Assembly (NCBI RefSeq): GCF_027942865.1
Contig: NC_134522.1
Location: 35,591,149-35,655,148 of the forward strand
Direction: 5' to 3'
DNA length: 64,000 nt
DNA from: Odontesthes bonariensis
Lineage: Eukaryota > Chordata > Actinopteri > Atheriniformes > Atherinopsidae
Below the pieces are notes generated by a model that searched no databases, was not told the origin of the DNA, and saw nothing but the letters and a program-made list of their open reading frames with translations. Each line of letters starts with the position of its first letter. Within the stretch, counting starts at the first letter, position 1. The position numbers and the translations under genes are program-made. Shown here piece after piece: positions 1 through 12,605 of the stretch.

Positions 1-284
1 GTCCAGATAAATAAGCGTGGGGACGAGCCTACCTTGTATCGCGCGTGCACAATCGGTGATTGACAGGCAGCAGAGCCCAGCTCGTAAACCTGATTGGTTA
101 CTTTTTACCGGTCCGGTCTGCAATTTTGTAAACAAACCTGCTGGCTTTGGAGGGACCTAGCGGGACATATAGGGGACCTAAAGAACTCTTTTTTTTTGTA
201 TTGGGGTATTTAATGTACTACTTTCAGAATCCCCGGACAGTTCCAGGCATTATGCTTGAAAAATAGTTGCAGACTGCAGCTTTA

Positions 285-1045
285 AGGATGGGCAGGAGGG
301 GGAGTACAGGGGACTGGTGGAGAACTTTGCCAGATGGTGCAGGACCAACCAGCTGCAGCTGAACACCACCAAAACAAAGGAAATGGTGGTTGACTTCAGG
401 CAAACCACCCCGCCCCTGGTGCCTGTCTCTATCGAGGGGCAGTGGAGACAGTCTGCACGTACAAGTACCTAGGGGTACATCTGGACAACAAACTGGACTG
501 GTCTGCAAACTCACACGCACTCTACGAGAAGGATCAGAGCAGGCTCTACTTTCTGAGGAAGCTGAGATCCTTTAATGTCTGCAACAGACTCCTACTGATG
601 TTCTACCAGTCTGTCATGGCCAGTGTGCTCTCCTATGCTGTGACATGCTGGAGGGGTAGCATTAGGAAGAGAGATGCTGGACGCCTGGACAGGTTGGTGA
701 GGAAGGCTGGGTCTGTTGTAGGCACAGAACTGAAGGCTCTCACTACCACAGCTGAGAAGAGGACACTGAGCAGACTCTTGTCTATAATGGACAGCCACAG
801 TCACCCTCTGCACTCTGTGTTTGCCAACCAGAGAAGCCGGTTCAGCTACAGGTTCCACGCCATCCCCTGCAGGACGGACAGGCTACGGAGATCCTTTGTC
901 CCCAGGCAATCCAGCTGTTCAACACCACACAGAAAGAGACTGCCATAGGTGATTGGACGGCATAACCCCCCCCCCCCCAATGTCCAGGAACAATTTCTCT
1001 GCACCAGGACTCTTTTTACTGCTCTTCACTTTGGACAATATATAC

Positions 1046-1095
<50 letters not shown>

Positions 1096-1262
1096 ATCTG
1101 CCTTTAGCTGAATGTGTGGAGAGTTATATGGCTGTTATATGTGCAATGTTGTGTATAGTGCCTTGTGTATATGTGTATATGTGTATATGTGTATATGTTT
1201 ATATGTGTATATGGTACTGGACACCTTAATTTCCTTCGGGATTAATAAATGGTACTCTACTC
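285..1262 (+). mobile_element. LINE fragment (L2/Rex1-like), 3' part of the reverse transcriptase ORF and 3' tail
   Basis: This is the C-terminal part of a non-LTR retrotransposon polymerase, followed by its 3' tail. Coding similarity starts near 285 and shifts frame around 440; the longest open piece is 442-948. Typical LINE signatures are visible: YKYLGVHLDNKLDW, then RLYFLRKLRSF, MFYQSVMASVLSYAV and CW, the region after the RT palm. The element ends with the fish LINE tail around 1226-1262 (a TTCCTTCGGGATTAATAAA-type ending). It is 5'-truncated and frameshifted, so it is dead. A similar tail lies on the opposite strand near 45.1 kb. The clade (L2/CR1/Rex1 group) is from memory of the motifs and was not tested by search. 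Confidence 0.8.
1050..1094. repeat. (GT)n microsatellite
   Basis: A run of GT dinucleotides of about 45 bp lies in the 3' region of the LINE fragment. A TATATG-rich tract follows at 1160-1213. Confidence 0.95.
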
Positions 1263-1489
1263 TAGCCTGTAGGGGGAGCTCCATAGTGGGCTTTTTGAGA
1301 AGTTACATTGTATTGCTTTAAGTCCGTAACTGTATTGCTTTTGTTTAATTTGCATGTTTATCACTTTTTCCTTTTAAAATGTAGATTCTGTAATCATGAT
1401 AATATAGGTTTGATACAGTATCATTTCATTGAAGTGAAATCTTCATAAAGTCAAAAAGACCAAACACCTCAGAATGCTTTATTCTGAAG

Positions 1490-1941
1490 GTGTGCACAGG
1501 AAAAGTGAGCGTAATTGAGGATGACGTCACTGAGCAGCGTGGTGGGCAGTGTGCAGGGGCGGAGTTTGGTGACTCACTGGGAGACAGCGGGTCAGTCTGC
1601 ACACATCCTGAGGAGCAGCCGCTGCAGAATCAGGGCCCTGATACCAGGATCCGGCAGGGTTCTGGGGTTTTCTCACTGCTGGTTCTGGGGCATGCGGGCT
1701 TCTGCCCGGACAGGGAGCTGAGAGCACCCGGTACCAATCCATCGTTTTCATTGTGGCGTGTGTTCTGCCGAAGAACCCGTTCCCACCGGTTGCGGCGCGT
1801 TTCGGGGCTGAGCTGGACCCACTTTCTGACCAGGTCCAGTTTCTGTTCTCAGTTTAAATCCGGCAGGTGCTTAACCAGGTGAGCGTCAGCAGGTGCGCAA
1901 TGCTCCAGAAGTCCTAAAAGTGCTCCAACCTGCGGAGACTG
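1490..1941 (+). promoter_or_regulatory. Probable 5' UTR/proximal promoter of the dact1-like gene
   Basis: The stretch upstream of the dact1 start is GC-rich compared with the LINE and AT-rich DNA before it, and carries several CpGs from 1735 to 1941. No TATA box is evident at a fixed distance and the transcription start cannot be placed. The assignment rests only on position and base composition. Confidence 0.35.
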
Positions 1942-2202
1942 TTGGGGGAGACACCGCTGCCCGGACAGAGGGGGCTGCAGCCCGGGGGGAGCAGCTGGAT
2001 GGATGCCGCTGATCGGCTGCGCTCCGTCCGGGAACGGCTGGAAGCCGCCGTGTTCGGGATCAGCGAGCTGGACCACCTGCGCCAGCGGCAGAGAGGGCGT
2101 GTACGGGCCGCGCTGGACAAGGAGGAGCAGGAGGAGAAAGAGCTCCGGGGGATGACTCACCTGAACCCTGAGGAGAACCTCCTGATGCTGAGGAAACAGC
2201 TG
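1942..2202 (+). CDS. dact1: Dapper (Dact1-like) Wnt/Dishevelled regulator, coding exon 1 of 4
   Basis: Dapper proteins are cytoplasmic and nuclear scaffolds that bind Dishevelled and tune Wnt and TGF-beta/Nodal signalling. This exon encodes residues 1-87 and joins 7223-7352, 7803-7916 and 10537-12605; exon phases are consistent and the summed CDS is 2574 nt (857 aa plus stop), close to human DACT1 (836). Visible are the ISELDHLRQRQ helix and ENLLMLRKQL, the start of the leucine-zipper coiled coil used for dimerisation and partner binding. The exon ends at a GT donor (CAGCTG|GTAGGT). Two in-frame starts are possible, 1942 (M1) and 1999 (M20); I chose the first because the frame is open and GC-rich. 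The paralogue is inferred: linkage to lgals3 favours dact1, while fish dact2 or dact4 remain possible. Confidence 0.88.
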
Positions 2203-2287
2203 GTAGGTCCTGACCCGTCTGACCCCAGCGGCACGTGGCGTGGGGAAAAGGAGGATGCGTGCTGCAGCTTTGCATCAGCTGCCAGTT

Positions 2288-2544
2288 GATGGAGGGCAGT
2301 TTCAGCAGAGAGAGGGGGCAGCTCTCTGATGGAGGGCAGTTTCAGCAGAGAGAGGAGGCAGCTCTCTGATGGAGGGCAGTTTCAGCAGAGAGCGGAGGCA
2401 GCTCTCTGATGGAGGGCAGTTTCAGCAGAGAGAGGAGGCAGCTCTCTGATGGAGGGCAGTTTCAGCAGAGAGAGGAGGCAGCTCTCTGATGGAGGGCAGT
2501 TTCAGCAGAGAGAGGAGGCAGCTCTCTGATGGAGGGCAGTTTCA
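2288..2544. repeat. 40-bp minisatellite in dact1 intron 1
   Basis: There are six complete 40-bp units starting at 2288, 2328, 2368, 2408, 2448 and 2488, plus a partial seventh. The unit begins GATGGAGGGCAGTTTCAGCA; copies differ by only one or two bases. It starts 85 bp after the exon 1 donor. Confidence 0.97.
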
Positions 2545-5500
2545 TACAGCAGGTCATTTGTCGCCTCCTGCTTTTCTTTCTAACTGTAGTGGCTCTGCTC
2601 CCCGTGACAGAGTTTCTTTTTGTGTGAATGAATGCATGAACAGTTTTTGGTCCAAACACGGCGATCTAAGGTCAGCTCAGACAGCTGCAGGTTCCTGTTG
2701 CTGCTGCGGAGAGTTTGAAGGTAAAGTGTGTGAAGCGTGAGGAAGCTGTTCAGCACACAGAAGTTCCACTTTAATGTTTCATCAGCAGAGTTTTGTTCCG
2801 TTTGTTCTTTCCAGAATCTGTGTCAGCAGATGATGATGTAAACAAAGCTCAGAGGACATCATGGTATGTTCGGTCACAGGTCTGAGGGCTGTATTTGGGA
2901 AGTTTGGCCCTTTCTGTGGCTCAGAGAGGATGCTGGGAGTTTAACTGATCTCATGTGTGAGATATTTAACCTTACAGAGGAACTGTGCTTTTGTGAAATG
3001 GTTAGGACCCCTTCTGCTATGTTCACTGATCTTGTGGGGACCGGTGGTCTTTCTGGGGATCAAATCCCCTCCTAATGAGGCAGAATGTCATTTCTGAGGC
3101 CGTGGTTAGGGTTTGGTTTGGGATGTGCACAATGAACGGAGCTCACTGGAAGTCCTAACAAGAGTAGCTATGCAAAGCTCTGTGTGTGTGTTAGAGAGTG
3201 ATGTCCTCAGATATGACATGAAAACAGCTGGTTTCACTTAAACTGTTAGGACCAGATGCAGCGTATCAGTGTGTGTGCACGTGTGTGCACGTGTGTGCAC
3301 GTGGCATACCAGGTCTGACGTGGTAACAGAGGTGGGACGAGCTGATGTGTCAGAGAGCATGAAATCACATCTGTCTTTAACCAGTTAGCAGAACTGGCTT
3401 GGAGGGTCATGAATGGGGGAAAAAGGCCAAACGTTGTTTTGTTTAATCAGAATTCTGACTAGATCAAATATTTAGTTTGCAGGGATACATGCCAAATACA
3501 AAGGCTGGAATTAGAGAATATTATTGAGTTAAAAGCTACCAGAAATGGTGTGTGTTCTCTGTGACGGACCCTCACAGGGTTGAATAACACCTTTTCCTTT
3601 GGGGAGGACCAGCAGCTGATTGTCAGGTGATGTCTCTAAGCTGTGTTCAAGTGCAACTTTCAGCTAACTGAGCAACACTTCAGTGTGACGTCAGTGGGGA
3701 GAGAGGAAGTTCCCTGATTAGCAGGAGTACTTTCAGAATGTTCCCTTTATCTTGTGAGGCTCTGGATTCCTGGAACAGTCACATGACACTGAGTTGCAGT
3801 CTGATAAGTCCTGAGATCAGCTGCTGTTTGTTGGATCTAATTTTCCGTTCTGAGAAGTTCTTGCCTTTCCTTTCAGCATGCCATGTTGATTCCCATCTCT
3901 GGTGTCCTGAGGACTGAATCCTGAGTTGTTGGGACTCCAGCTGCTCATTCTGCTTTTACTGGTGGGATGAGTTTAGTTGCTGAGGGAAATCTGATCCCTG
4001 GTCTGGTTCTTCTATAAAGCACTGCTTTCACTACAGAACTGTGTTTCCAGGATTGCTTTCCTGGTCACTTTTCTGTTTTGACTGTGTTTTTCAAAAATGT
4101 CTGTCCTGCAGCTGTGGCTCTAAATCTGAATCTGGAGCTGATTAGTGACCCCCCCCCCCCCCCCATCCCCCGTCCAAGCATGAACAAATGGAGATTACTT
4201 TGGGCTGCTGTAAGCTCTGCAGATCCACTTTCAGCTGGGATGGAGCCACCGACACTCGGACACACTGAGAGATCTTTATTTAAACTTCTACATGACTCAA
4301 TATTTTTTAACTTAAAACAACAAAAGAATCAGATTTGTATTAATGCAAATGAATTAAAGAAAGAGTATCAATTCATATTCAGTCTCCTGAAGATTCCTTT
4401 GACCTGTATGTCAGTAATACTCATTCCAGTAAAATAAAAATGTACGAGTTTATTCACCTGACGGGATTGATGCAGTTCAGCCCATCAGCCTCTCACAGTC
4501 TGGTCCAAACAGAAAGTGTTTAAACGTAAACTTGGATATGAGATGTATTAATCAGCATGTGTGAAGATTTCAAAACAAGAAATCTTGACTTGTAGAATCT
4601 AAAAATATTTTAAACTTCAGCATTGTCCAAGTTGACTCTCCTGAACTGAAGGCCAGATTCCTTTGAACTGAAGCAGCGATCAGATGATCGACACATCAGA
4701 GGCTTGTTAAGGTAAATCAGCCTGCTTTTAGAAATAGGACTGTAATATTCCTGCATGCCTCAGCGTTTCTGCGGCCTGCCGTGCACCTGTGGTTATTCCA
4801 CATGGAGTTCCACAGTTCACTGCTTTGCTTGAATGGTGTGCACCGGTGGAACCCAAGTGTAAAATGTAACGGGCTGTAATTGAATATTCAATAATCAGTA
4901 TTCTGTGTAAAAACTCGGTTCCATGCCCACTGACATCATCTTTGTGCATATCTTTCCTGAGTTTCACTAGTTTCAGCAATAGTGACAGTTCAACATTCAT
5001 TCCATCCTGCTCTCATGAAAGAACGTGTCCTAAGCACAATATGTTCAGAGTTTTACAGTAAAGACTCCATACTGTACTCAGTTCTCCTCACCCATTCTCT
5101 TTATGAATATGGGAAGCTCAGGGAGCCACAGCTTAATGCTAGCGAGGAGATGATATTAGCATTTCTCCCTACCTGCAGATGAAGGCTCATAAGGAGGCTA
5201 GGAATAGCCCCCCACGTTGGTGTTTGAGACCATCCCACACAAGGTTTTCAGTCATTTCCCTTTGTTTACTCGTCTGGCTTAAATATGCATGGCTGTGGAT
5301 TATATATTTTAATATTCATGTGAATGCTGTGGCGTGGTTAAATAGAGTTCCAGGTGAAATGGCTCAGCTCATACATCAACATATTATTTATTCATTTTAG
5401 ATTTTGAGTCAAAAGGTTCAAACTTCCTCAGTGTATTTGGTAAAGGTCAGACAAGGCAATGTAAAAAAACTTGGAAATTGTATCAGTGCCATGGAGTTTA

Positions 5501-7222
5501 TTTAAAGCAGAGAACAGGTGAGGACCTTTTCTCCAGCTGCAGTGAGCCTGGAGTGACCCCCCCCCCCTTTTTTTTTTATAAATAAATCCATTTTGGAAGT
5601 AATGGTGTCATCAGTTGATTGTTCTGTCATACTGGGCTCATGCTAATGATATCTTCTGCTGTTCTACTTGAGTGTTGGTCTGCACAGACTTCCAGCTGCT
5701 GGCTGCTGGGTTATATATGTTCTGGCATGATGTCATCACTCGTGCTTACGGCTCCAGATACAGTCTGGGATGTTTCCGTGGTTAAGTAATAAGCGCACTC
5801 AGCTTCAGCTTTGCTCTGTATTCCATTATTTCCAGTCGAATATCTACAGCATTTTCTAAAAGCACTAATTCCCTATAATACTTCAGGCCATTTCTCCTGT
5901 TTCCTGTTGGTGATTACTGAAGCTTGTTACTCTCCTGACTATGTAGAAGGATTACATAAGAAATGGCCTTTTCCACGCCCAGCATGTTAAACTTCCAGCA
6001 ATGCTGGCCTGCACATCTGTAAATGTGCAAGGCTCTGATGGGCTGTGTGGGTTTGGCTGTGTGTGCAGATGGTTCTGTGCCCTCTGACTCGATCAGTCGT
6101 ATGAAGGGGCACAGATACGTTATTCTGCTGATCCCCTGTGTGGAAACATGACAGGAACAGGTTTGTTTCTGCAGGCGTTTGTGTTGATATCAACACAAAA
6201 ATGAGCCTCATCTCGATTCAATGTGAACAAAGCAGAGTGAACTCTTTGCATTGTGCTCTGTCTCTTGTGGGATCTTATCAGACACTCACCGACAGCCGTC
6301 CCTCATATCTCCAGCTGTGTCCCTTAACCCTTACAAAGAGGACCACAATGAGTTTAGGGTTAAAGTCACTTTTAGGGTCACTCTAAACACTTTCCTCACT
6401 TTAGTCAAAGTTAAAAATGTGACTTAATCAAATAGGATTGCGTAGAAATGATCCCATTTTTGTGGTGGGCCAACAGCAGTATGTTTCTGTTTTTCTGCTT
6501 CAGTTCAGGCGCAGGAATGTGGCACATGACCTGCGAGCAGTGCTGCATAACCCTGCATGTTTTCCATCTGATGGGGGAGGGGTTGATCCCCACTGTCCAA
6601 CTTTACAGATGTGTATATATTATATATCTCAGTGCTTAACAAATGTATTAGACAACCACCCAAAGTAAGGTCATTCCCACAATCCTTTTTTATGTTTCTG
6701 TAATGGTTAATAAACCAGTATGTAGAAGCTCTTTGATCAAAATGATCATTTTGATGCTAAAATATAATTATTGTTATCCATGAATTTTTAAATGTACTGT
6801 TTTACAAAAAAACCCAGAAAAAATAGTAAAGCACATTATTATTTCGTGATTAAGATTAAGAAAGTGCTTTGGAGCCGGCTGCAGAGACCGGTACTTCCAA
6901 AATGCTCAGAGGAAGAGGCAGGAAAGAAAAGTTAAGTGAAAAAGATGTCAGACACCTCGAGATTTTACGTACTGGAGACAGAAGGAAGAGCACTGCTGAT
7001 CGTCAGGTAGAGATGAATGCTTCTAGATCAGAGTCTGAGAAAGTCTCCAGAATGACCTCAAGCAGATGACTGACAGAACAAGCCTTGTGTGTGTCTATAT
7101 ATATTTATTTGTTATTTTTTAGATTAAAAGAGTTAAAAATTGTGACCTTTGATTTAAAGAAATATAATATTTTCTGTTTAAAAAGAGAAGAGAATATGGA
7201 AACATGTGTTTGTATCCGTCAG
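2545..7222 (+). other. dact1 intron 1, no further gene recognised
   Basis: After the minisatellite I see unique, AT-rich intronic sequence with short low-complexity runs: poly-C at about 4150-4165 and 5558-5566, and a GTGTGTGCAC triplet repeat near 3275-3301. The short open frames in this stretch have no recognisable domain. Confidence 0.6.
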
Positions 7223-7352
7223 AACTGTCTGAGGAGGAGGGACACTGGTCTGATCAGTCAGTTACAGGAGCTGGACCAACAGATCAATGACCTGCGATTG
7301 GACACTGAGGCATCACATGACCAGCTGGAAGCTGACAGCCGTCCCAGCTCAG
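7223..7352 (+). CDS. dact1: Dapper (Dact1-like), coding exon 2 of 4
   Basis: This exon encodes about residues 88-131 and completes the coiled coil: [19 protein letters not shown] and INDLRLD, then SRPSSG. The match to the human DACT1 zipper region is immediate to the eye. The acceptor is CCGTCAG at 7221-7222 and the donor is GTATGA at 7353; the exon enters in phase 0 and leaves one base for the next codon. Confidence 0.92.
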
Positions 7353-7697
7353 GTATGACATGACTCTAACAGTTTAGCTGTGATCAGAAGGAAAGAGTTC
7401 TTTAAAACTGGAATGTTGGTCTGTCTTTCTTTATACGTTTGTTGATGTTAGTTTAAAAATAAGTCTCCAGCTGTTAGATCAAATATCGTGTTAGACGCCT
7501 CCATCATCCAGTTTCATGCCATGTTTAAAAAGTAATGATATCTACCTTTGGTGCAGAATGCCTGTAATTTATGGTGGCTGCATATGAAAAGCAGACCCAA
7601 GGTCAGCTTATTTACAGATGACTGAACTCGCTTTAACTCAGTCTGCTGAAATATTAAGCTGGGTCCGCTTTCATTAGAGCACGACTCATGACAGGTA

Positions 7698-7765
7698 ATG
7701 TGGTGGCAGAGAGTCGGTCCTGTGGTGGCAGAGAGTCGGTCCTGTGGTGGCAGAGAGTCGGTCAG
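7698..7765. repeat. Short 22-bp tandem repeat, about three copies
   Basis: The unit GTGGTGGCAGAGAGTCGGTC is repeated three times just upstream of exon 3 in dact1 intron 2. Confidence 0.9.
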
Positions 7766-7802
7766 TGTTGGGAGTGATCAGCTCAGCTCTTCTCTTCATC
7801 AG

Positions 7803-7916
7803 GTTTCTATGAGCTGAGTGATGGGGCATCTGGCTCGCTTTCAAATTCATCTCACTCAGTCTTCAGCGAGTGTTTCTCTTCAGCGGCGGACACTGACGGC
7901 CACTTCCCATCCACAG
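7803..7916 (+). CDS. dact1: Dapper (Dact1-like), coding exon 3 of 4
   Basis: The exon encodes the serine-rich conserved block [19 protein letters not shown] followed by VFSEC, a signature of all Dact proteins. The acceptor is TTCATCAG at 7801-7802 and the donor is GTACAT at 7917. The single base left over joins AG at 10537-10538 to make a Glu codon, which fixes the start of exon 4. Confidence 0.92.
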
Positions 7917-10536
7917 GTACATCCACCAGTTTCTCACTCTGAACACTTTTCACAGAGTTGCGAGATTAAATGGTAACTGGCCTCGTAAACAGAGGCTCCT
8001 ACACAGGGGCCTTCTGAGCTTCTGGGCCTTCAAATATGCTTCTACATGTTTTTTTTATTTTGTAAAAAAATCACAAAACACAGATATGACACCAAATGAT
8101 TGTATGTAATAGCTGAACATTCTGGCTCTGAAAACTTCCCTAAAAAAATGGAATAAATGTGGTGGCTTTTTTGGCTTTTTTGTCAGATGACGTTGAGGAA
8201 AAAGTTGTGGAAACGCCTTGTAATTTGCATTTCTAAAGTAAACGCCAGCGAGTCTTTAGCTAAAAGAGAGCAAAATATTAAATGTTCTGGGGCTTTCAGC
8301 TATTCATCTTTGGGTTTAACAGTGTTTAGAGAACGGGACTGTACCCTCAAGCCTCTTTCCGGCATGCACTTCTTGTTTTCCTTTTCATTTAGGATCGTGA
8401 ATAATCTGTCTCGGTTAGCCCATGAACTTAGCGCTTTTAACATGACTGCTGTATTCACATTAACACACACACACACAGTAAAGGTGGGGCTTTAGCATGG
8501 TTTTCTATCTTTATTATTCATTAGTAGGAGTAATGTCTAAATCTAAATGAGATTTTTTTTTTTTTTTCCAGTGCCTGGATGAAATGAACACGAAAAGGGA
8601 AAATAAAAATGTGCTTTTGGTTGAGCTGCAGCTTCTCTTTTAACCCTCTGTAATCTTTTCCACAGCATTTGTGCTTTGCTGTCCTGTTTGTTAGGCTCTC
8701 CAACTAGCACTGTTGTCACTGCCGATTCTGTAACACCTTTCTGCTATTTAAGAGAAAAGAAACCAGAAACCAAAAGAAAAAAAGCTTTTGATCTTTGGGA
8801 ATTTTTATATTGGGTACTGGGAAAAATGTCATGAAATACATTCAGATTCTTTATCAGAAGGTGGCAACCACAATAAAAAAAATGGTTATCTAATTGTTAC
8901 ATTTACTTTACAAGAAGGGACTCACCAGGGATGCAGTCTAAAGGCCTCGGTATGCTTCTCCGTCGCTATCCGTCAATCCGACTCCGTGGTCACGCAGAGG
9001 CTTTAAACCTTTCCAAGTTCTCTGTCGGGCTGTCGGATACCCAAGGCAGTTCACTTCCCGATCAGCAGGTGGCGCTACGTTTGACGACCCAATCTGTCGA
9101 CGTCTGTGGTGAAAGTGGTTGATTGATTGTTCACTTACAGCTCCGTTCCACTCCTCACAGTGAACGATGGCGACTGAGAGAGAAAGACTGTTGTTGGAGT
9201 TGGAGCTTGTTGATGTTGAAATGCAAATAACTTTGACCAAATGTTGACCGGCACACAGTAAACTCTTTCAAAAATGGCGGTGTTGTTGTTCTGAGAGGAA
9301 GGAGCTATGAGTGAAACTGAGCCATGAGTGTTAATATATTATAGAGTATAGATCTTTAGCAGAAAGTAAAACATAATTTACTGTACCTTGGACCTTATAT
9401 AGAAGATATAAGGCTTAAAAACAATCTTTAGTTTACAAATGTAAAAACTGATATTTTCAGCTGCTCACGTCCACTGCTGGGATTGGCCACTCGACCACAG
9501 CGCGCTTGTCAGGCTAATATGAATTTTTGTGGATACCTGACGTGGTGGTGTAAGAAAATTTCACTCTATACTTAGAATGTCTTAGCATGGCTCTCTCCCT
9601 CACTGCTGTGGATATGTCTGAATATAACTGTCGGGGCTGTTCATGTAAAAATGACAGAATTCTGTTGCTTTAGCAGACAATTGTCTGAGAAGGACGTCAA
9701 TTAGGCTGTATGCCTGTCACACACATATCTTTTAAACATGTTTGATATTAGCAAGTAATGTTGCAAAACCCTAACAGCTTAAGGGACTCTTGAAGAAAAT
9801 TTCCAGCGGTCGGCTTCATTTATCAGACCAAATTCCAGGTCCTACTAAAGCCTTTCCCACCTCCATCCAGGATCTGAGGCTTTTCCTACTTTTTAGCACA
9901 AATGTTCCAACATAGAAACAAGCCAAACTGCCAGTTAGTATGTATTTTCTTTTTTTTTTGGTTTAGGAGGCTTTTTGTGGATATATTGTGACTTGAATGT
10001 TGGTCTGTGGAGTCCGTTCGCTTCTTTTTTCCACCTTAAAGAACTTGGAATTCCAACAAATACAGCTACATTTGAAATAAGAATGTACTTGAGCAGTTCC
10101 TATAGAGTAATCTTGATATTCAGCTAAACTCTGTTATGTATATAGTTTAATTTCCAGTGCATGCACACCAGTGGACTAATGGATAATGTCTCACAGCACA
10201 CTGTTGCTAATGAAAATCATTTTCCACCTACTAATGCTGGAGCACTCCATCCACAGCCCATCCAAGCACAGTCACAAGCTCACACAGCAGATCATTTCCT
10301 TGGACTATCACTGCCTTGAAACGGCTCTGCTCAGAGTGAACTTCCTGCTTGCTGTTAGGAAACGTAGCAGCATTAAATAAATTCAGATCCATTTGGACTG
10401 TTAATGCGTGAAACTGTGAAATGTTTAGCAGTATGCTTTACAGCACTCGTGTAATCACTGAAAATAATCTGCAGCTGGGTATTCATCAGCCTGCTTTAGG
10501 TTTAAAAGTCTAATGACATATTCTTTCTATCACCAG
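7917..10536 (+). other. dact1 intron 3
   Basis: This intron is 2.6 kb. Around 8925-9245 lies a GC-richer island with a reverse-strand frame of 100 codons that resembles nothing I can name; its texture differs from the flanks and it may be a DNA-transposon remnant. The rest is AT-rich with poly-T and poly-A runs, and no gene is seen. Confidence 0.5.
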
Positions 10537-12605
10537 AGGAGCTGGCCATCTGCAGAGAAAAGGATGTACTGGTTGGAGGACTTTGTGATGACTCCTCTTC
10601 CTCTGATGCAGTTTGCCAATCACTCTCAGCACGTCACCCACACCATATGGATGCTGCATCTTCAGTTGTTTCCACTGACTTCCAGTCTATATATCACTGC
10701 AACCTTTTGACCCAAAATGGCACCAACATTTATCGCTACCCAAGCCCACTGTGCACTGTGGCCATCGAAAGCTCCACCTTCCTGCATACATTTTGTAATG
10801 GAGGTCATGTCAGAGATGAGGCTTATGCTAAATGTCTCAAACTAGAGACCTTACCTATTCCTGAATCTGCTTCAAACCCTCTTATACCTAAGAGCCCCTA
10901 CGGGCAGCCATCCCTCTCTTGTTACTCCAAAAGTCATTCCCAGAATAAAATGGACGGCTACATTTGTAGTCTGCTGCAGCGAAGAGCCCAGCTGATCAGA
11001 ACCAGCAGACCCAGGACCAGCATTAGCATGGACCCCTCAAAGAACATCCGGCGACAGGCCAGTCTCCATGTGAGGCAGGCCTTTGGTACTGGTTCTGGTT
11101 TAGGTACTCTGAGGGTGTCTGAAAAAAAACCCTCTTGGCCGGCTGGAGGTATAGCAGAGGGTTCAATTGGAAGCAAGGAACAAGATACTCAAAATGCTTT
11201 CCTTGGTCATATTGACATGATGCAAACTGGGTTCAAGATTAATAACAGTGATATACAAAACAGCAGCTCTGTCACCAACGGGCACATTTATACTAACACT
11301 AACAGTCTTATGAGCAAGAGGGGGAAAGAGCCCCCTCTTCACACAGCTGTGTCCATTGCAGCTCCTCTCAAAGACTTTAGGGACATGGGGAGTCCACCTC
11401 CTAACTCCTCCCCAAAAGAGACATTCCAGCTATGTTGCAGCACTCACCAAGAGCTGCTCTTTAAATCACCTCCTCCTGTCAAAGTACAGTCTGGTTCTCC
11501 CAAGAAAAGCCCCAAGACTCTCCACAGTGGCCCAACAGAGAATTCTGACAGATCAGTGCTGGAGGTCTCCACTCGGGGGACCTCCTTTCACATTCTGGGG
11601 GAAGAAGGTGGAGTAAGAGAAGGAGGGAGGAGTCGGATGGTTAACAGCAGGTACTGCCCTGCCAAGACGAACAGAATAAAACTTTGCAAGGATAGCAGCA
11701 AGAGCATCAAAACTACCAAGAAGAACACTATGACAATAAAGACCATTTTCACATCTGAAAACAATGAACTTCCATTGGAGAGAAAAGGGGATAAATACCA
11801 CAAGTCCAACTCAAGGAAATTGCGGCTCCTTGAAGACAGAGGTTCCACCCACAATAAGGTATCAAAGAAAGGTTCCTCAAGAATGAAATGCATCCCTACA
11901 TCCATTTCAGAAAGTCAAGTCCAAGACAAAAATGCCACGTCACAACGAAGCAATTTGCGATCAGGTGTATTCATGCACCATCATCATGGAAACCACCACC
12001 ATAACCGTAGCAACAACTACTATCATCGCTACCACCGTCGTCGCAACCATGTTGTTGTTGCCACACCAAAGTACAAACAAAATGATAACCAGCGGTTACA
12101 TACTATCATGGAGATCCCATACGGCAGGTTAATCAAGCAAGCCCAGTGGCAGCACAAAAAGGGGCTGAGCGGCTCTGCAACAAATATGCACTCCCATTTT
12201 GGAGGGCAGCAGAATAGCCCATGTTCTGATGTTGCAGGAAGTGACTCGGAGTATTCAGCAGAGTGCATGTCCCTCTTCCACTCCACCATTGTGGATACTA
12301 GTGATGATGAGTCCAACTACACCACAAATTGCTTCGGAGACAGCGAGTCCAGTGCGGAGGATTATGTGGAGGAGAGCACCACCACCAGTGATACCGAGGA
12401 GAGTGTGAGAGGTGGAGCTGGGGGTGGGCAAAGTGGGATGGGCAGGGGTTGGGGGGAGTTGGGAGCAGTCAGGGTCAGACTGGTTGGGCAGGAAATAACT
12501 CCAGCTAAGACTAAGGCTTTGGTTAAAGTTAAGGCCTCTTACAACCTGAAGAAAAAGATCCTTAGCTTCAGGTCAGGTTCGCTCAAACTGATGACCACCG
12601 TGTGA
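10537..12605 (+). CDS. dact1: Dapper (Dact1-like), terminal coding exon 4 with PDZ-binding tail
   Basis: This large last exon encodes about residues 169-857. In order: the VYRYPSPL-type motif (here IYRYPSPL, about residue 235), KMDGYI (about 307) followed by the PRTS block, a long low-complexity Ser/Lys middle, a basic His-rich stretch (about 648-672) next to VVATPKYKQND, the acidic SDSEYSAEC and NYTTNCFGDSESS block (about 737-775), and the C-terminus KASYNLKKKIL, FRSGSLKLMTTV. MTTV is the PDZ ligand that binds Dishevelled. Acceptor AG is at 10535-10536, and stop TGA at 12603-12605. The frame is open throughout with no sign of decay. The His-rich insertion and a Gly-rich run before the tail differ from the human protein as I remember it. 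Confidence 0.95.

Noticed and set aside
11553..12316. Minus-strand open frames over dact1 exon 4
   Set aside because: They have no domain, while the + strand frame is an unmistakable Dapper C-terminus.
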